Shown here piece after piece: positions 26,239 to 34,955 of a DNA stretch of 64,000 nucleotides. Under the pieces are notes generated by a model. That model saw only the letters and a list, made by a program, of their open reading frames with translations, made no database searches and was not told the DNA's origin. Both the position numbers and the translations under genes were made by a program. The first letter of the stretch is position 1. Each line of letters opens with the position of its first letter. Location: contig NZ_CP108777.1 of the NCBI RefSeq assembly GCF_045207785.1, positions 1,178,001 through 1,242,000 of the forward strand. Reading direction: 5' to 3'. This stretch comes from Embleya sp045207785. Its GTDB lineage: Bacteria; Actinomycetota; Actinomycetes; Streptomycetales; Streptomycetaceae.

Positions 26239-28434
26239 GTGACCGCGCCGAACGCGCAACACCGCATGCGGCTGTTCGACCACCGCATCCCGTCCCTGTA
26301 CGCGGGCAAGTACGACCTCACCATCGACCAGACGATCACCGGCATCAACACCGCCGACCGCCTGCCCAAACGGCAACAGCCCTTCGACGTCAGGGAGTTG
26401 CGCTTCTCGATCGCGCCAACCGACGTGCTCGCCTGTTACCCCGCACCCGGATCGATCGGCCTCTACAGCCAGATCCTGCCGCACATCACGATGGACACCC
26501 CGGCCGTGCCGTGGTTCCGGCCGCTGCACGGACACGACAAGAGCGTGCCGTGGATGGCGGTGATGGTCTTCCGCGAGAACGAACTGCCCGAGGACCCACA
26601 GGCGTTGGGCAAGGTCAAGGTGGCGACCGTGCGCGACCTCCTGGACGACAAACTCGGCGGGCGGGCACCCGAGATCCCGGCCGGCGCGATCTTCGACGAC
26701 GAGTGGGACCTGTCCTGCAACACGATCCTGGTGCCGGGCGCGCTGTTCACCGCGCTCGTCCCACGCCCCGACGAACTGGGCCTGTTGGCGCACGTCCGCG
26801 AGGGCGGCCCTCCCGACGCGACCCGGGCCGCGGGCAGTGACCCGGAGCCGGTCGAGGGAGAACTGAACGCGGTCGTGGTCGGCAACCGCTTCCCGGACGT
26901 GGACGGCGGCCTGCACGTCGCGCATGTGGTCTCGCTGGACGGGTTCGAGGCCTACCTCGGCGGCAACCGCAGCTTCCCCGGTGACGCGCGCATGGTGTCG
27001 CTGTGGTCCTGGACCTTCGAGACCGAGCCCGACTCGGGCGTCGGCTTCGGCGACCTGGTCCAGCACCTGGCGACCGAGGGCCGAACGCCCGCACAGGGCC
27101 CGCCCGACCTGCTGTTGCGACTGCCCACGGGCACCCCGCCGGGCTCGCCCACGCCGGCGCAGCGCGAGGTGATCGACCGGTTCGCGACCGGCTCGACCGC
27201 GCTGCCACAGCGCCTGGAGACCGGCGAGCGCACGGTTGCCTTCCATCGCGGGCCGTTCATCGCCGCCCCGGCGCAGCGGCTGCCGGCCGTGCCCGCGCCC
27301 AGGACCCGGCTGGAGTCCGCCGGCGAGGCGCTGATCTACCTGGAGCGGCACGGGGTCTTCGACGCCGGCTACGCCGCGGCCTTCACCCTGGGCCGCTCGC
27401 TCGCGCTGGCCGACGCCGACTTCCGCACCTCGCTGCTCGCGTTCCGCAAGGCCGCCCGGTCCGCCGCGCGGCGCATGCTCAGCCATCCGCGACTGGTCGG
27501 CCGCGCCGTCACCGCGGCCGAACTGACCGGCAATCCCACCCGCGACGCGTTCGACCGGTTGCTGCTCGACGAGGGCGGCGCGCGATTCGCCCGCGCGCTG
27601 GGGCGGGCCGGCGGCGAGGTCGCCGCCGGCCGGCGGCGGGCGGCGCCCCGCACCGCCCGGCAGCCGGCCCCACGCGCGGCCGACATCCGCGCCACGCTCG
27701 CGAGCGAATCGGTGCGCGGCCTGCTGCGCACCGCCACCGCGACCGAACTCCAGCCGGTCGCGGCGTGGTTGGAACGGCTGCGGGTGCTGGACATGATTCC
27801 CATGGAGCACCTGGTGCCGCACGCGGGGATGTTGCCGGTCGAGAGCATCCGGTTCTTCCACATCGACGCGGGGTGGGTGCGCGCGGCCGTCGACGGCGCG
27901 TTGAGCGTCGGCGTCGGACACACGCTCGACGCGGACCTCAACGCGCTGGCGGCCGAGGTCGCGGCGCCGCCGACGGCGGGCGTACTGATCCACTCGGCGC
28001 TGATCCCCAACTGGCCCAAGACGATCATCACCGCCTACAACGCCGCGGGCGCGGTGCTCACGCCGGTACGCGAGGCGGTGTACGGGACCGAGGTCAAGCT
28101 GTTCCTGTACCCAAGCCTGGTGGCCGCGTTCACGCTCGCCGAGCCGCCGCAGGGCCTGCACTTCGGGTTCGGCGACAACGGCACGATCGAGCGGCGCAAG
28201 ATCAGCGGGACACAGATCGGCTACCCCGACGGCGAGTTCCCGAGCAACCCCGGCGACGACCGGTTCGGGCGGTTCCTGCGGCCCGGCGGTCACGACGTCA
28301 TCAACCTCACCGGTCCCGGCGACCCACTGCTGCCCGCGCTCTCCGCCACCTTCGGCGGCGCGACGCTCTCGTCCGCGCAGTTCGCGCTCCAGATGATCAA
28401 AGCGCCCCAGTTGCAGACCTTCGACCGGTCCTGA
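26239..28434 (+). CDS. Unknown 731-residue protein of the DUF6603 cluster
   Basis: I do not recognise this family. The protein starts at a GTG after GAGAGGA. The first ~300 residues are mixed alpha/beta (DHRIPSLYAGKYDLTIDQTITGI, VPWFRPLHGHDKSVPWMAVMVFRENELPED, GLHVAHVVSLDGFEAYLGG). Residues ~340-560 are Ala/Arg helical, and the last ~150 are beta-rich (VLIHSALIPNWPKTIITAYNAAG, YGTEVKLFLYPSLVAAFTLAEPPQGLHFGFGDNG, FGGATLSSAQFALQMI). There is no signal peptide or enzyme motif. The opening YAGKYDLTIDQTI reads like a structural or assembly protein rather than an enzyme (inference). Confidence 0.82.
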   Translation: MTAPNAQHRMRLFDHRIPSLYAGKYDLTIDQTITGINTADRLPKRQQPFDVRELRFSIAPTDVLACYPAPGSIGLYSQILPHITMDTPAVPWFRPLHGHDKSVPWMAVMVFRENELPEDPQALGKVKVATVRDLLDDKLGGRAPEIPAGAIFDDEWDLSCNTILVPGALFTALVPRPDELGLLAHVREGGPPDATRAAGSDPEPVEGELNAVVVGNRFPDVDGGLHVAHVVSLDGFEAYLGGNRSFPGDARMVSLWSWTFETEPDSGVGFGDLVQHLATEGRTPAQGPPDLLLRLPTGTPPGSPTPAQREVIDRFATGSTALPQRLETGERTVAFHRGPFIAAPAQRLPAVPAPRTRLESAGEALIYLERHGVFDAGYAAAFTLGRSLALADADFRTSLLAFRKAARSAARRMLSHPRLVGRAVTAAELTGNPTRDAFDRLLLDEGGARFARALGRAGGEVAAGRRRAAPRTARQPAPRAADIRATLASESVRGLLRTATATELQPVAAWLERLRVLDMIPMEHLVPHAGMLPVESIRFFHIDAGWVRAAVDGALSVGVGHTLDADLNALAAEVAAPPTAGVLIHSALIPNWPKTIITAYNAAGAVLTPVREAVYGTEVKLFLYPSLVAAFTLAEPPQGLHFGFGDNGTIERRKISGTQIGYPDGEFPSNPGDDRFGRFLRPGGHDVINLTGPGDPLLPALSATFGGATLSSAQFALQMIKAPQLQTFDRS

Positions 28435-28455
28435 CCTCACCCGGGAGCCCATCAC

Positions 28456-31400
28456 ATGTCCACGATCACCACGCTCGTGGTGCCCGTCGAAGTCTCCGCG
28501 CTGGCCGTGAACACCCAGACGCGCGACACCGACGGCACCTACGTCTTCCAGCGCTGGCAGACCAACTTCCGGATGCTGGAAGAGGAGAACCTGGCGCCCG
28601 AACCCGCCCCCTTCGACACCGAACTGTGGCCCAACCCCGAGGTGGAGCAGCGCGGGGTCTATCTGCAATGGCAACTCCCCGAGGCGCTCGCCCGGGGCGC
28701 GCACGACGAGACCGACGGCGTCGGCGGGTTCCCGTTCGTGCCCAACCGATGGCTGGTGATCCGCTATCGGCCGACCGGGCGACAGGTGCGCGCGTGGGTG
28801 GTCCAGAGCGACCACCTGGGCACGGCGGAGGACGGCGAGGGCACCGTGGAGGGGACGGTGTCCTTCGCCGACCCGCACGCCGGCCGGCTGCGGGCCACCC
28901 TGATCGGGCTGCGACACGACCTCACGGCGGCGCAACCATGGCGCGAACCGAGCAACCCCGGCGACCCGTTCCTGACCGCGGTCGGCCCCGGCATCCCCAC
29001 GTTCTCGGCATTCCAGCCGTACAACGAGAACGTGTTCTCGATCCATGACACGCTCGACGACGTCGAGGGCGCCGACCGGCTGAGCTACCACGTCATCGGC
29101 TGGTATTCCGACCCCACTGCCGACATCCTCGCCCCCGGCGGCGAAACGCTCACCGATCTGCTCGATCGGCTGGAATGGTCGGCACCCACCGCGACCGGCA
29201 CCATCGACCGGTCGATCTACACCGGCAGCGCGCTGCACATCGACTGGGTGCCGGACGGCGGCGTACCGCCCTCCAAGTGCCCCGGCCCCGACGACGTCGC
29301 GGTCTCGATCGGCAACAGCGCAAGCGAGGCGATGTCCGGGTTCCAGGAGCAGAACGCGGGGGCGAGCGCGCTCGACGCCGACGAGGCCCTGATGTTCCGG
29401 GCGTTCGCGCTCGGCACACTCGACGCGCTGGATCGCTCGGACGGGCTCGGCGAGGAGCTGACCGACCAGGCGGCCCACCAAGGCGGATTCGGCCCGGCCG
29501 GCGGTGGGTTCACCTGGCGCGTGGTCGAGCACGGCGAGCCCGCGAGCCGGGTGGCGTTGACGGCCGACCAGCGGGCCGCCGAACAGGCCGTGGTGGCCGA
29601 CCTCAACAAGGCCCAGGCCGAACACGACGCGGCGGAGCGCGAGTTGGCCGCCGCGCAGGAGCGGCTGTACGCCCTGTGGGCGTTGTCGCTCGAACCCAAG
29701 CAGCCGGCGGCGTTCGCGGCGGCGATCGAGGCGGAGCTGGACCCGGCGAACAGCGCCGGCGCGGCCGGCAAGGTGCGCGAACTGAGTGACCAGCTCCGGG
29801 ATTTGCGGGCCGACATTCCCTGGGGAACGACGCCCGAGGAGCTGGCCCGCAGGGCCGCCGAGCACGCGGCCGAGAATGGGATGGCCCGCTCCCGCACGCT
29901 GTCGCGGGTCCCGGTCGACCCGTACCAGCAGAGCGCCGACCCGGTGGTCCTGCTCCAGGGGGCCAACCTCAACGCGCCCCTCACGCGCGGTACGCGGCTG
30001 CCGTGCCGCACCCCGGACCGGCTGGTCAGCGCGATCGGGTCGAGCAACTCGGCGTCGGTGACCACCGACGTGGCGCAGGTGAACACGGCCGGGCTGCCGG
30101 CCGGGCTCCCGTTCCCGGCGCTGCTGACCGAGTTCTTCCTGCTCGCGCGGGCTCGGGCGGCGGCCGGTGCCGGCCCGATCGGCACCGTGACCGGTGCGCT
30201 GCCGGAGTACGGGACGGGACTGTGGGAGCAGCCGTGGCTGCCGCTGTTCCTGCTGTGGGAGGCCGAGTTCACGCCGCTGGCGTATCGGCAGGGCGACACC
30301 GAGCGATGGCACTTCGACGGCACGCGCTACCGCTGGAAGCGCGAAGAGGACGCCGAGATCCCCGAGGCGATCACCGTCCAGGGCCGGCAGATGCTCGCGC
30401 CGACGGCGGGCCACGAGGCCGAGGGCCGGCTCGCGTCGTACGCGGCGCACCGAGGCGATCTGCCCGAGGAGATCATCCGATCCCTGCGCGAGCAGGCCCG
30501 GACGGAGGACTTCCTGTCCCAGCGGCTCGACGGCCTCGGCGCCGCGCTGAATCAGCGCGACCCGAGCGTCGCGCCGACCCCGGACGGGGTCCTCGGCGAG
30601 TTGGTCGGCGACGCCACCGGCCTGCCGCCGGTGCCGGGGAAGCCGCCGCTGTTCCCGTGGCAGGAGCCGGAGGACTCGCGGTTCCACGAACTGCGGGCCG
30701 GGCAGCTCGCGTTCACCGGCCTGTCGGTCGTCGACCGGTTCGGGCGCGCGGTGAACCTGATCTCGGATCCGCTGCACTTCGAGCCGGTGCTCCCGGTCAC
30801 GATGGTCCCCGACCACCCGATCGAGGAGCTGGCCGAGGCGCGCTTCGTCGAGTTGGGCCCGCGACTGCTGCAACCGGCCCGCCTGCGCTTCGACTTCCTC
30901 GACGCCGCACGCGACGAGGAAGTCGAGGCGACGCCGGGAGCGAACCCGGTGTGCGCGTGGCTGCTGCACAACCGGCTGGACCGTTCGCTGGTGTGCTTCG
31001 ACCCGGCGGGCGACGCGCTGGGCGAGCTGCGGACGGTGATGTCGCCGGAGGGGCCGATCGTGCACTGGGCCGCGCTGCCCGGGTCCACGGTCACGACGTT
31101 GGCGGAGCTGGCGGTGGTGTCCCCGCACACCGCGCGCCTGCTGACGGCGATTCGGCAGCGCGGCCCGGCCGTGCTGGACGCGGTGCGGGCGACGCTGGAC
31201 GAGGCGTTGGCGGCGATCGACCCGGACGGACCGGAGGACCCGGGGCTCGGGTTCCTGCTGGGCCGGCCGCTGGCGCTCGTGCGGGCACGGCTGGACCTGG
31301 AGTTGTACGGGGCGGCGCGCACGTCGCTCGGCTGGTCGCAGGTGTTGGCCGAGGAGCCGACGCCGCCGGAACTGCCGGGATACGAGTGGACGATCCGGCT

Positions 31401-31926
31401 GGGCGAGGCCAAGCAAACCGACGACGGCCTGGTCGGCTATGTGCTCGACGACGACTACGACCACTTCGAGACGGTCGTCGAGCCGGAGGGCGAGTCGGAT
31501 GGATATCTGCGCTGGGTCGACACCGGCGACCGGCTGAAGCTCGCGTTCGGCGGGGACAGCAGCGCGATCGCGACGCTGCTGGTGGATCCGCGGGTGGCGG
31601 TACACGCGGTCACCGACATCCTGCCGGTCGGATCGCTGTACGTACCACAGCAGTTCACGGCGCAGGCGCTGGCGCGGATGGCGGTGAGCTTCCGGGCCGG
31701 GCCGATGCTGGCATCGGTCGTCGAGGGGGCCGCGATCATGCCGCATCCGGCGACCGCCATCGGTTCTTGGTCGTGGGCGGAGTCGGCGGGCGACGAGTGG
31801 CAGTCGCTGCCGATCACGGCGCCGGACCCGACGGGGATGCCGGTGGGAAAGGCGGAACTCCGGTCGGGTTTCTGGGTGTTGGACGACGCCGTCGAGGCGA
31901 CGCGAGCAAATGGGGATGGCGCATGA
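28456..31926 (+). CDS. Unknown 1156-residue protein of the DUF6603 cluster
   Basis: The largest gene of the cluster; the family is not recognised. The N-terminal ~260 residues contain a conserved-looking block, RGVYLQWQLPEALARG, and FPFVPNRWLVIRYRPTGRQVRAWVVQSDHLG. Residues ~370-460 form a heptad-patterned, Ala/Glu-rich coiled coil (AEQAVVADLNKAQAEHDAAERELAAAQERL and VRELSDQLRDLRADI). The remainder is a long globular region with LLTEFFLLARARAAA, FTGLSVVDRFGRAVNLI and a C-terminal SLYVPQQFTAQALARMAVSFRAGP. No signal peptide or transmembrane helix was seen. Its stop overlaps the next start (ATGA), so the two are translationally coupled. Confidence 0.84.
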   Translation: MSTITTLVVPVEVSALAVNTQTRDTDGTYVFQRWQTNFRMLEEENLAPEPAPFDTELWPNPEVEQRGVYLQWQLPEALARGAHDETDGVGGFPFVPNRWLVIRYRPTGRQVRAWVVQSDHLGTAEDGEGTVEGTVSFADPHAGRLRATLIGLRHDLTAAQPWREPSNPGDPFLTAVGPGIPTFSAFQPYNENVFSIHDTLDDVEGADRLSYHVIGWYSDPTADILAPGGETLTDLLDRLEWSAPTATGTIDRSIYTGSALHIDWVPDGGVPPSKCPGPDDVAVSIGNSASEAMSGFQEQNAGASALDADEALMFRAFALGTLDALDRSDGLGEELTDQAAHQGGFGPAGGGFTWRVVEHGEPASRVALTADQRAAEQAVVADLNKAQAEHDAAERELAAAQERLYALWALSLEPKQPAAFAAAIEAELDPANSAGAAGKVRELSDQLRDLRADIPWGTTPEELARRAAEHAAENGMARSRTLSRVPVDPYQQSADPVVLLQGANLNAPLTRGTRLPCRTPDRLVSAIGSSNSASVTTDVAQVNTAGLPAGLPFPALLTEFFLLARARAAAGAGPIGTVTGALPEYGTGLWEQPWLPLFLLWEAEFTPLAYRQGDTERWHFDGTRYRWKREEDAEIPEAITVQGRQMLAPTAGHEAEGRLASYAAHRGDLPEEIIRSLREQARTEDFLSQRLDGLGAALNQRDPSVAPTPDGVLGELVGDATGLPPVPGKPPLFPWQEPEDSRFHELRAGQLAFTGLSVVDRFGRAVNLISDPLHFEPVLPVTMVPDHPIEELAEARFVELGPRLLQPARLRFDFLDAARDEEVEATPGANPVCAWLLHNRLDRSLVCFDPAGDALGELRTVMSPEGPIVHWAALPGSTVTTLAELAVVSPHTARLLTAIRQRGPAVLDAVRATLDEALAAIDPDGPEDPGLGFLLGRPLALVRARLDLELYGAARTSLGWSQVLAEEPTPPELPGYEWTIRLGEAKQTDDGLVGYVLDDDYDHFETVVEPEGESDGYLRWVDTGDRLKLAFGGDSSAIATLLVDPRVAVHAVTDILPVGSLYVPQQFTAQALARMAVSFRAGPMLASVVEGAAIMPHPATAIGSWSWAESAGDEWQSLPITAPDPTGMPVGKAELRSGFWVLDDAVEATRANGDGA

Positions 31927-33134
31927 GCCTGATCATCCAGTCCGTGGCCGGGCCCTCGGACGACCCGGACGCGGCCGGCGTCGGGACGGTCTTGGTGTAC
32001 GAGCTGAGCACCAGCCCGGATCCGGTTCGGGTGTCGCCCGCCACGGGCACCGTCGAACGCGCCGACCTGGTCATCGTGGGCAGCCGACACCTTGGGTCGG
32101 GGATCGACGCGCGCAAGCTCACCGTGTACATCCCCACGGGCAACGCATCGGCCGAACTGGCCCTGGATCTCACCGGAATCACGGCGCAGACGAGCCTTCC
32201 CGGCTGGACCCCGGCCAGTGACCCCACCAACCAGCGCATCGTGTTCGCCCCACCGTCGGGGGTGGCGACGATCGGCGCCGGACAGGGGGTCACGATCCAA
32301 CTCGACGGCATCCGGATCAATCGGGTGGTGGGCAGCGCCCCCGTCGTCATCGAACTCGAATACCGGGAGGCCGGCACCTCGGCCTGGAAGACCGACAGGA
32401 CCACACTCGGCGTCGGCAAGTTCCCCGCCGGCTTCTTCCTGCGCAACCTGATCGCCAAGCCGCTCGTGATCGAGAACGGCGGAACGGCCACCCTCACCTG
32501 GGAGGCGTCCACCGGCGCCACGTACAAGCTCCTGTACGACAGGGCCGAGATCGACGTCACGAACCGGCGCGAATACGACGTCACCAACGTCGCGCACACC
32601 ACGGTGTTCTACCTGCGCGCCATCGCCCAATCCGGCAACGACACCGTCGAACGCACCCTCAGCACCACCGTCACGGTCAACGAACCCGACCTGGTCGTCC
32701 GCAATCTGACCGTTCAGGGCACCGCGAACCTCGCCATGAACCCGCAGACCCTGCCGACTCCACCCGAATCCATGTGGGGACGCTGGTTCATCGCCCCCAC
32801 TGCGGGCTTCCTGATCGCGAACACCACCCGTTCTGACGGAAAGGAAACCAAGGCCGGTCTCCAAGTGGTAGTGGGCGACGTGAACTACCACGCGACCGCG
32901 ACCAGCAACCCCGGCACGGGAATGGGCGTCATGGGCAATTCGGCGATCCTGCCGGCGCCCAAAGGGGCCAGATGCGACTACTACTACGACACCCCCGCCG
33001 GAGGCCTCGTCCCGAACTTCCAATGGGTGGCCCTGGGACCGAACACCCCGGTGAGGCCGACCGCGGCGGACGCACCAACCCCCGACGAGCCTTCTGCATC
33101 CCCCGACGCACCGTCCGAAACGCCTACGGACTGA
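31923..33134 (+). CDS. Beta-rich protein A of the DUF6603 cluster (paralogue pair)
   Basis: 403 residues. Residues 1-~135 and ~140-260 are two beta domains shared with the next gene. The second begins FPAGFFLRNLIAKPLVIENGGTATLTWEASTGATYKLLYD and has an Ig/fibronectin-like strand pattern. After the shared NEPDLVVRNLTVQGTANL linker, the C-terminus is unrelated to its paralogue: an apparent small beta domain (MWGRWFIAPTAGFLIANTTRSDGKETKAGLQVVVGDVNYHATATSN, then APKGARCDYYYDTPAG) and a Pro/Thr/Ser tail. There is no signal peptide. The domain order (common base, variable tip) resembles receptor-binding or adaptor proteins of phage-like particles, which is an analogy only. Confidence 0.82.
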   Translation: MSLIIQSVAGPSDDPDAAGVGTVLVYELSTSPDPVRVSPATGTVERADLVIVGSRHLGSGIDARKLTVYIPTGNASAELALDLTGITAQTSLPGWTPASDPTNQRIVFAPPSGVATIGAGQGVTIQLDGIRINRVVGSAPVVIELEYREAGTSAWKTDRTTLGVGKFPAGFFLRNLIAKPLVIENGGTATLTWEASTGATYKLLYDRAEIDVTNRREYDVTNVAHTTVFYLRAIAQSGNDTVERTLSTTVTVNEPDLVVRNLTVQGTANLAMNPQTLPTPPESMWGRWFIAPTAGFLIANTTRSDGKETKAGLQVVVGDVNYHATATSNPGTGMGVMGNSAILPAPKGARCDYYYDTPAGGLVPNFQWVALGPNTPVRPTAADAPTPDEPSASPDAPSETPTD

Positions 33135-33244
33135 TCCCACAGGCTTCCGCACCGTCCCGGCCCTCCGCACGACCTCCGTCGGTCGTCGCGGCAGGGCCGG
33201 GCTCGGCATCCCTACGCCGCGATCGCAGAGATGGGACACCCACC

Positions 33245-34417
33245 ATGAGCCTCGTCGCCCACACCATCGCCCCGACCTCGGACGACCCCGACGCCCTCGC
33301 CGAGGGCACGGTCCTGTCGTACGAACTCACCACCGACCCCGACCCGATCCGAGTCTCCCCCGCGACCGGCACGGTGGAACTCGCCGACCTCGTCATCGTC
33401 GGCTCCCGCCAGGCCGGCACGGCGATCGAGGCCCGCAAGCTCACCGTGTACATCCCCACCGGCACCGCGTCGGCCGAACTCGCCCTGGACCTCACCGGGA
33501 TCGCCGCACAGATCAGCCTGCCCGGCTGGACCCCGACAAGCGACCCGACCAACCAGCGGATCGTGTTCGCCCCGCCATCCGACGCGACCCGGATCGAGGC
33601 GGGTGCGGGCGTCACCATCCAGCTCGGCGGCATCCGGGTCAACCGGCAGGTCGGGAGTGTGCCGATCCCGATCGAATTGGAGTACCGCGCGGTCGGCACG
33701 TCGGCGTGGCGGACGGACACGACGACGCTCGGGATCGGCAAGTTCCCGGCCGGCTTCTACCTGCGGAACCTCATCGTCCGGCCGCTGATCGTCGACAACG
33801 GCGGATCGGCGACGCTGACCTGGGAGGCGTCCGAAGGCGCCACCTACAAACTCCTCTACGACCTCGCCGAGGTCGACGTGACCAGTCGCCGCACATACCC
33901 GGTCACCAACGTCCGTCATACGACGGTGTTCTACGTCCGAGGCATCGCCCAATCCGGCAACAACACCGTCGAACGCACGATCAGCACCACGCTCGTGGTC
34001 AACGAGCCCGACCTGGTCGTCAACAACCTCACGATCAACGGCATCACCACCGCCAACGGCGAGCTCGTCGCGAACGGGCAGGTCACGGCCAAGAGGGACC
34101 TCGCTGTCACCGGAAGCGCGACCGTCGGCAGGAACACCACACTCCGTGGCACTCTCGGCGTCGACGGCGAGGTCACGACGCAAGGAATCGTCAAGGTCTC
34201 TGGTACGGGACTCCTGCTCACGAAGCGGCTCGGCCACGGCGACGGTGGCGTGATCGACGTGATCAGTTCCATCGACCAGTCGGTCTCCGGGGGCATCTCG
34301 ACTCGCGGCCAGGTCACTGCGACCCGCTTCGTCACCACGTCATCCCCCGCCGACACACCCGACGCGACGAACGGCGCCGCCGAATCACCGCCGGCCGACC
34401 CCACCCCGGCCCCCTGA
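33245..34417 (+). CDS. Beta-rich protein B of the DUF6603 cluster with fibre-like C-terminus
   Basis: 390 residues; the first ~260 align closely with the previous gene (YELTTDPDPIRVSPATGTVELADLVIVGSR, LTVYIPTGTASAELALDLTGI, SLPGWTPTSDPTNQRIVFAPPS). Beyond NEPDLVVNNLTINGI it continues as short repeating strands (TTANGELVANGQVTAKRDLAVTGSATVGRNTTLRGTLGVDGEVTTQGIVKVSGTG), the pattern of triple-beta-helix tail fibres and of trimeric autotransporter stalks. The start ATG has no strong ribosome-binding site, and 110 bp separate it from the preceding stop. No signal peptide is visible. A recent duplication followed by exchange of the C-terminal tip explains the pair. Confidence 0.82.
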   Translation: MSLVAHTIAPTSDDPDALAEGTVLSYELTTDPDPIRVSPATGTVELADLVIVGSRQAGTAIEARKLTVYIPTGTASAELALDLTGIAAQISLPGWTPTSDPTNQRIVFAPPSDATRIEAGAGVTIQLGGIRVNRQVGSVPIPIELEYRAVGTSAWRTDTTTLGIGKFPAGFYLRNLIVRPLIVDNGGSATLTWEASEGATYKLLYDLAEVDVTSRRTYPVTNVRHTTVFYVRGIAQSGNNTVERTISTTLVVNEPDLVVNNLTINGITTANGELVANGQVTAKRDLAVTGSATVGRNTTLRGTLGVDGEVTTQGIVKVSGTGLLLTKRLGHGDGGVIDVISSIDQSVSGGISTRGQVTATRFVTTSSPADTPDATNGAAESPPADPTPAP

Positions 34418-34585
34418 AAGGTCATAGCCGTAAATCTCCCGATGAACGCCGTGATCGAAGCCGGTTCGGCGACGACCACACCCGGTCGGGTGCCCCGTTG
34501 TTCCCGTCCGAACGCAAGAACGCGGACGGCTCTTCGCATCGGGTCGGCGACGGCCCTGCGAGCCGGCCTCGACTGAGCACCTCAC
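34418..34585. other. Intergenic stretch after the DUF6603 cluster
   Basis: No gene or hairpin terminator was recognised in these 168 bp between the last cluster gene and the MITE-like element. Confidence 0.4.
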
Positions 34586-34781
34586 CAGAGACTGCAGTTT
34601 GGTGTCACATGAGTTGACACGACCGGCGGTGGTACGGCTCTGGCCGATCATTGCGGCGCGCCTCAACACTGGGATGGCCGGGCCGGTGGCCTGCGCGGGC
34701 GTCGTTGAACAGGGCGTGACGATCGACAACTTCCCCCGCCGCAGCAAGCGTCAAGTCATGTGACACCAACTGCAGTCTCTG
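34586..34781. mobile_element. MITE-like element with ~30-bp terminal inverted repeats
   Basis: The ends 34586-34617 and 34751-34781 are inverted copies of each other: both begin CAGAGACTGCAGTT and continue GGTGTCACATGA, with one inserted T and one mismatch over ~30 bp. The 196-bp element has no room for a transposase. It contains a 56-codon frame (LTRPAVVRLWPIIAARLNTG) that I cannot assign. No target-site duplication could be identified. It lies after the DUF6603 cluster and before an orphan gene and an IS4 remnant. Confidence 0.65.
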
Positions 34782-34955
34782 CTCCGTTCCTACTCGACCC
34801 CGTACCCCGTACCCCGGCACCCCGGGCACCGGTGCCCGCGAGGGGATTCACGGTCCCGCGCGACTCGGCTGAGGAAGAACCATGTCCGGAGGCGGTGCGT
34901 CACCAATGTCAGAGAATAATCTCCCCTGACCAGCGCCTGGAAATGGAGCGGCACC

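Noticed and set aside
25933..31746. A 1937-codon open frame on the minus strand across the DUF6603 cluster
   Set aside because: It is an antisense shadow of high-GC plus-strand genes: Arg/Gly/Val-rich, no domain, no ribosome-binding site, and it mirrors plus-strand codon bias.
23402..34417. Contractile injection system or prophage tail
   Set aside because: No sheath, tube, baseplate, tape measure, AAA+ or lysis gene was seen; only the fibre-like ends are reminiscent.
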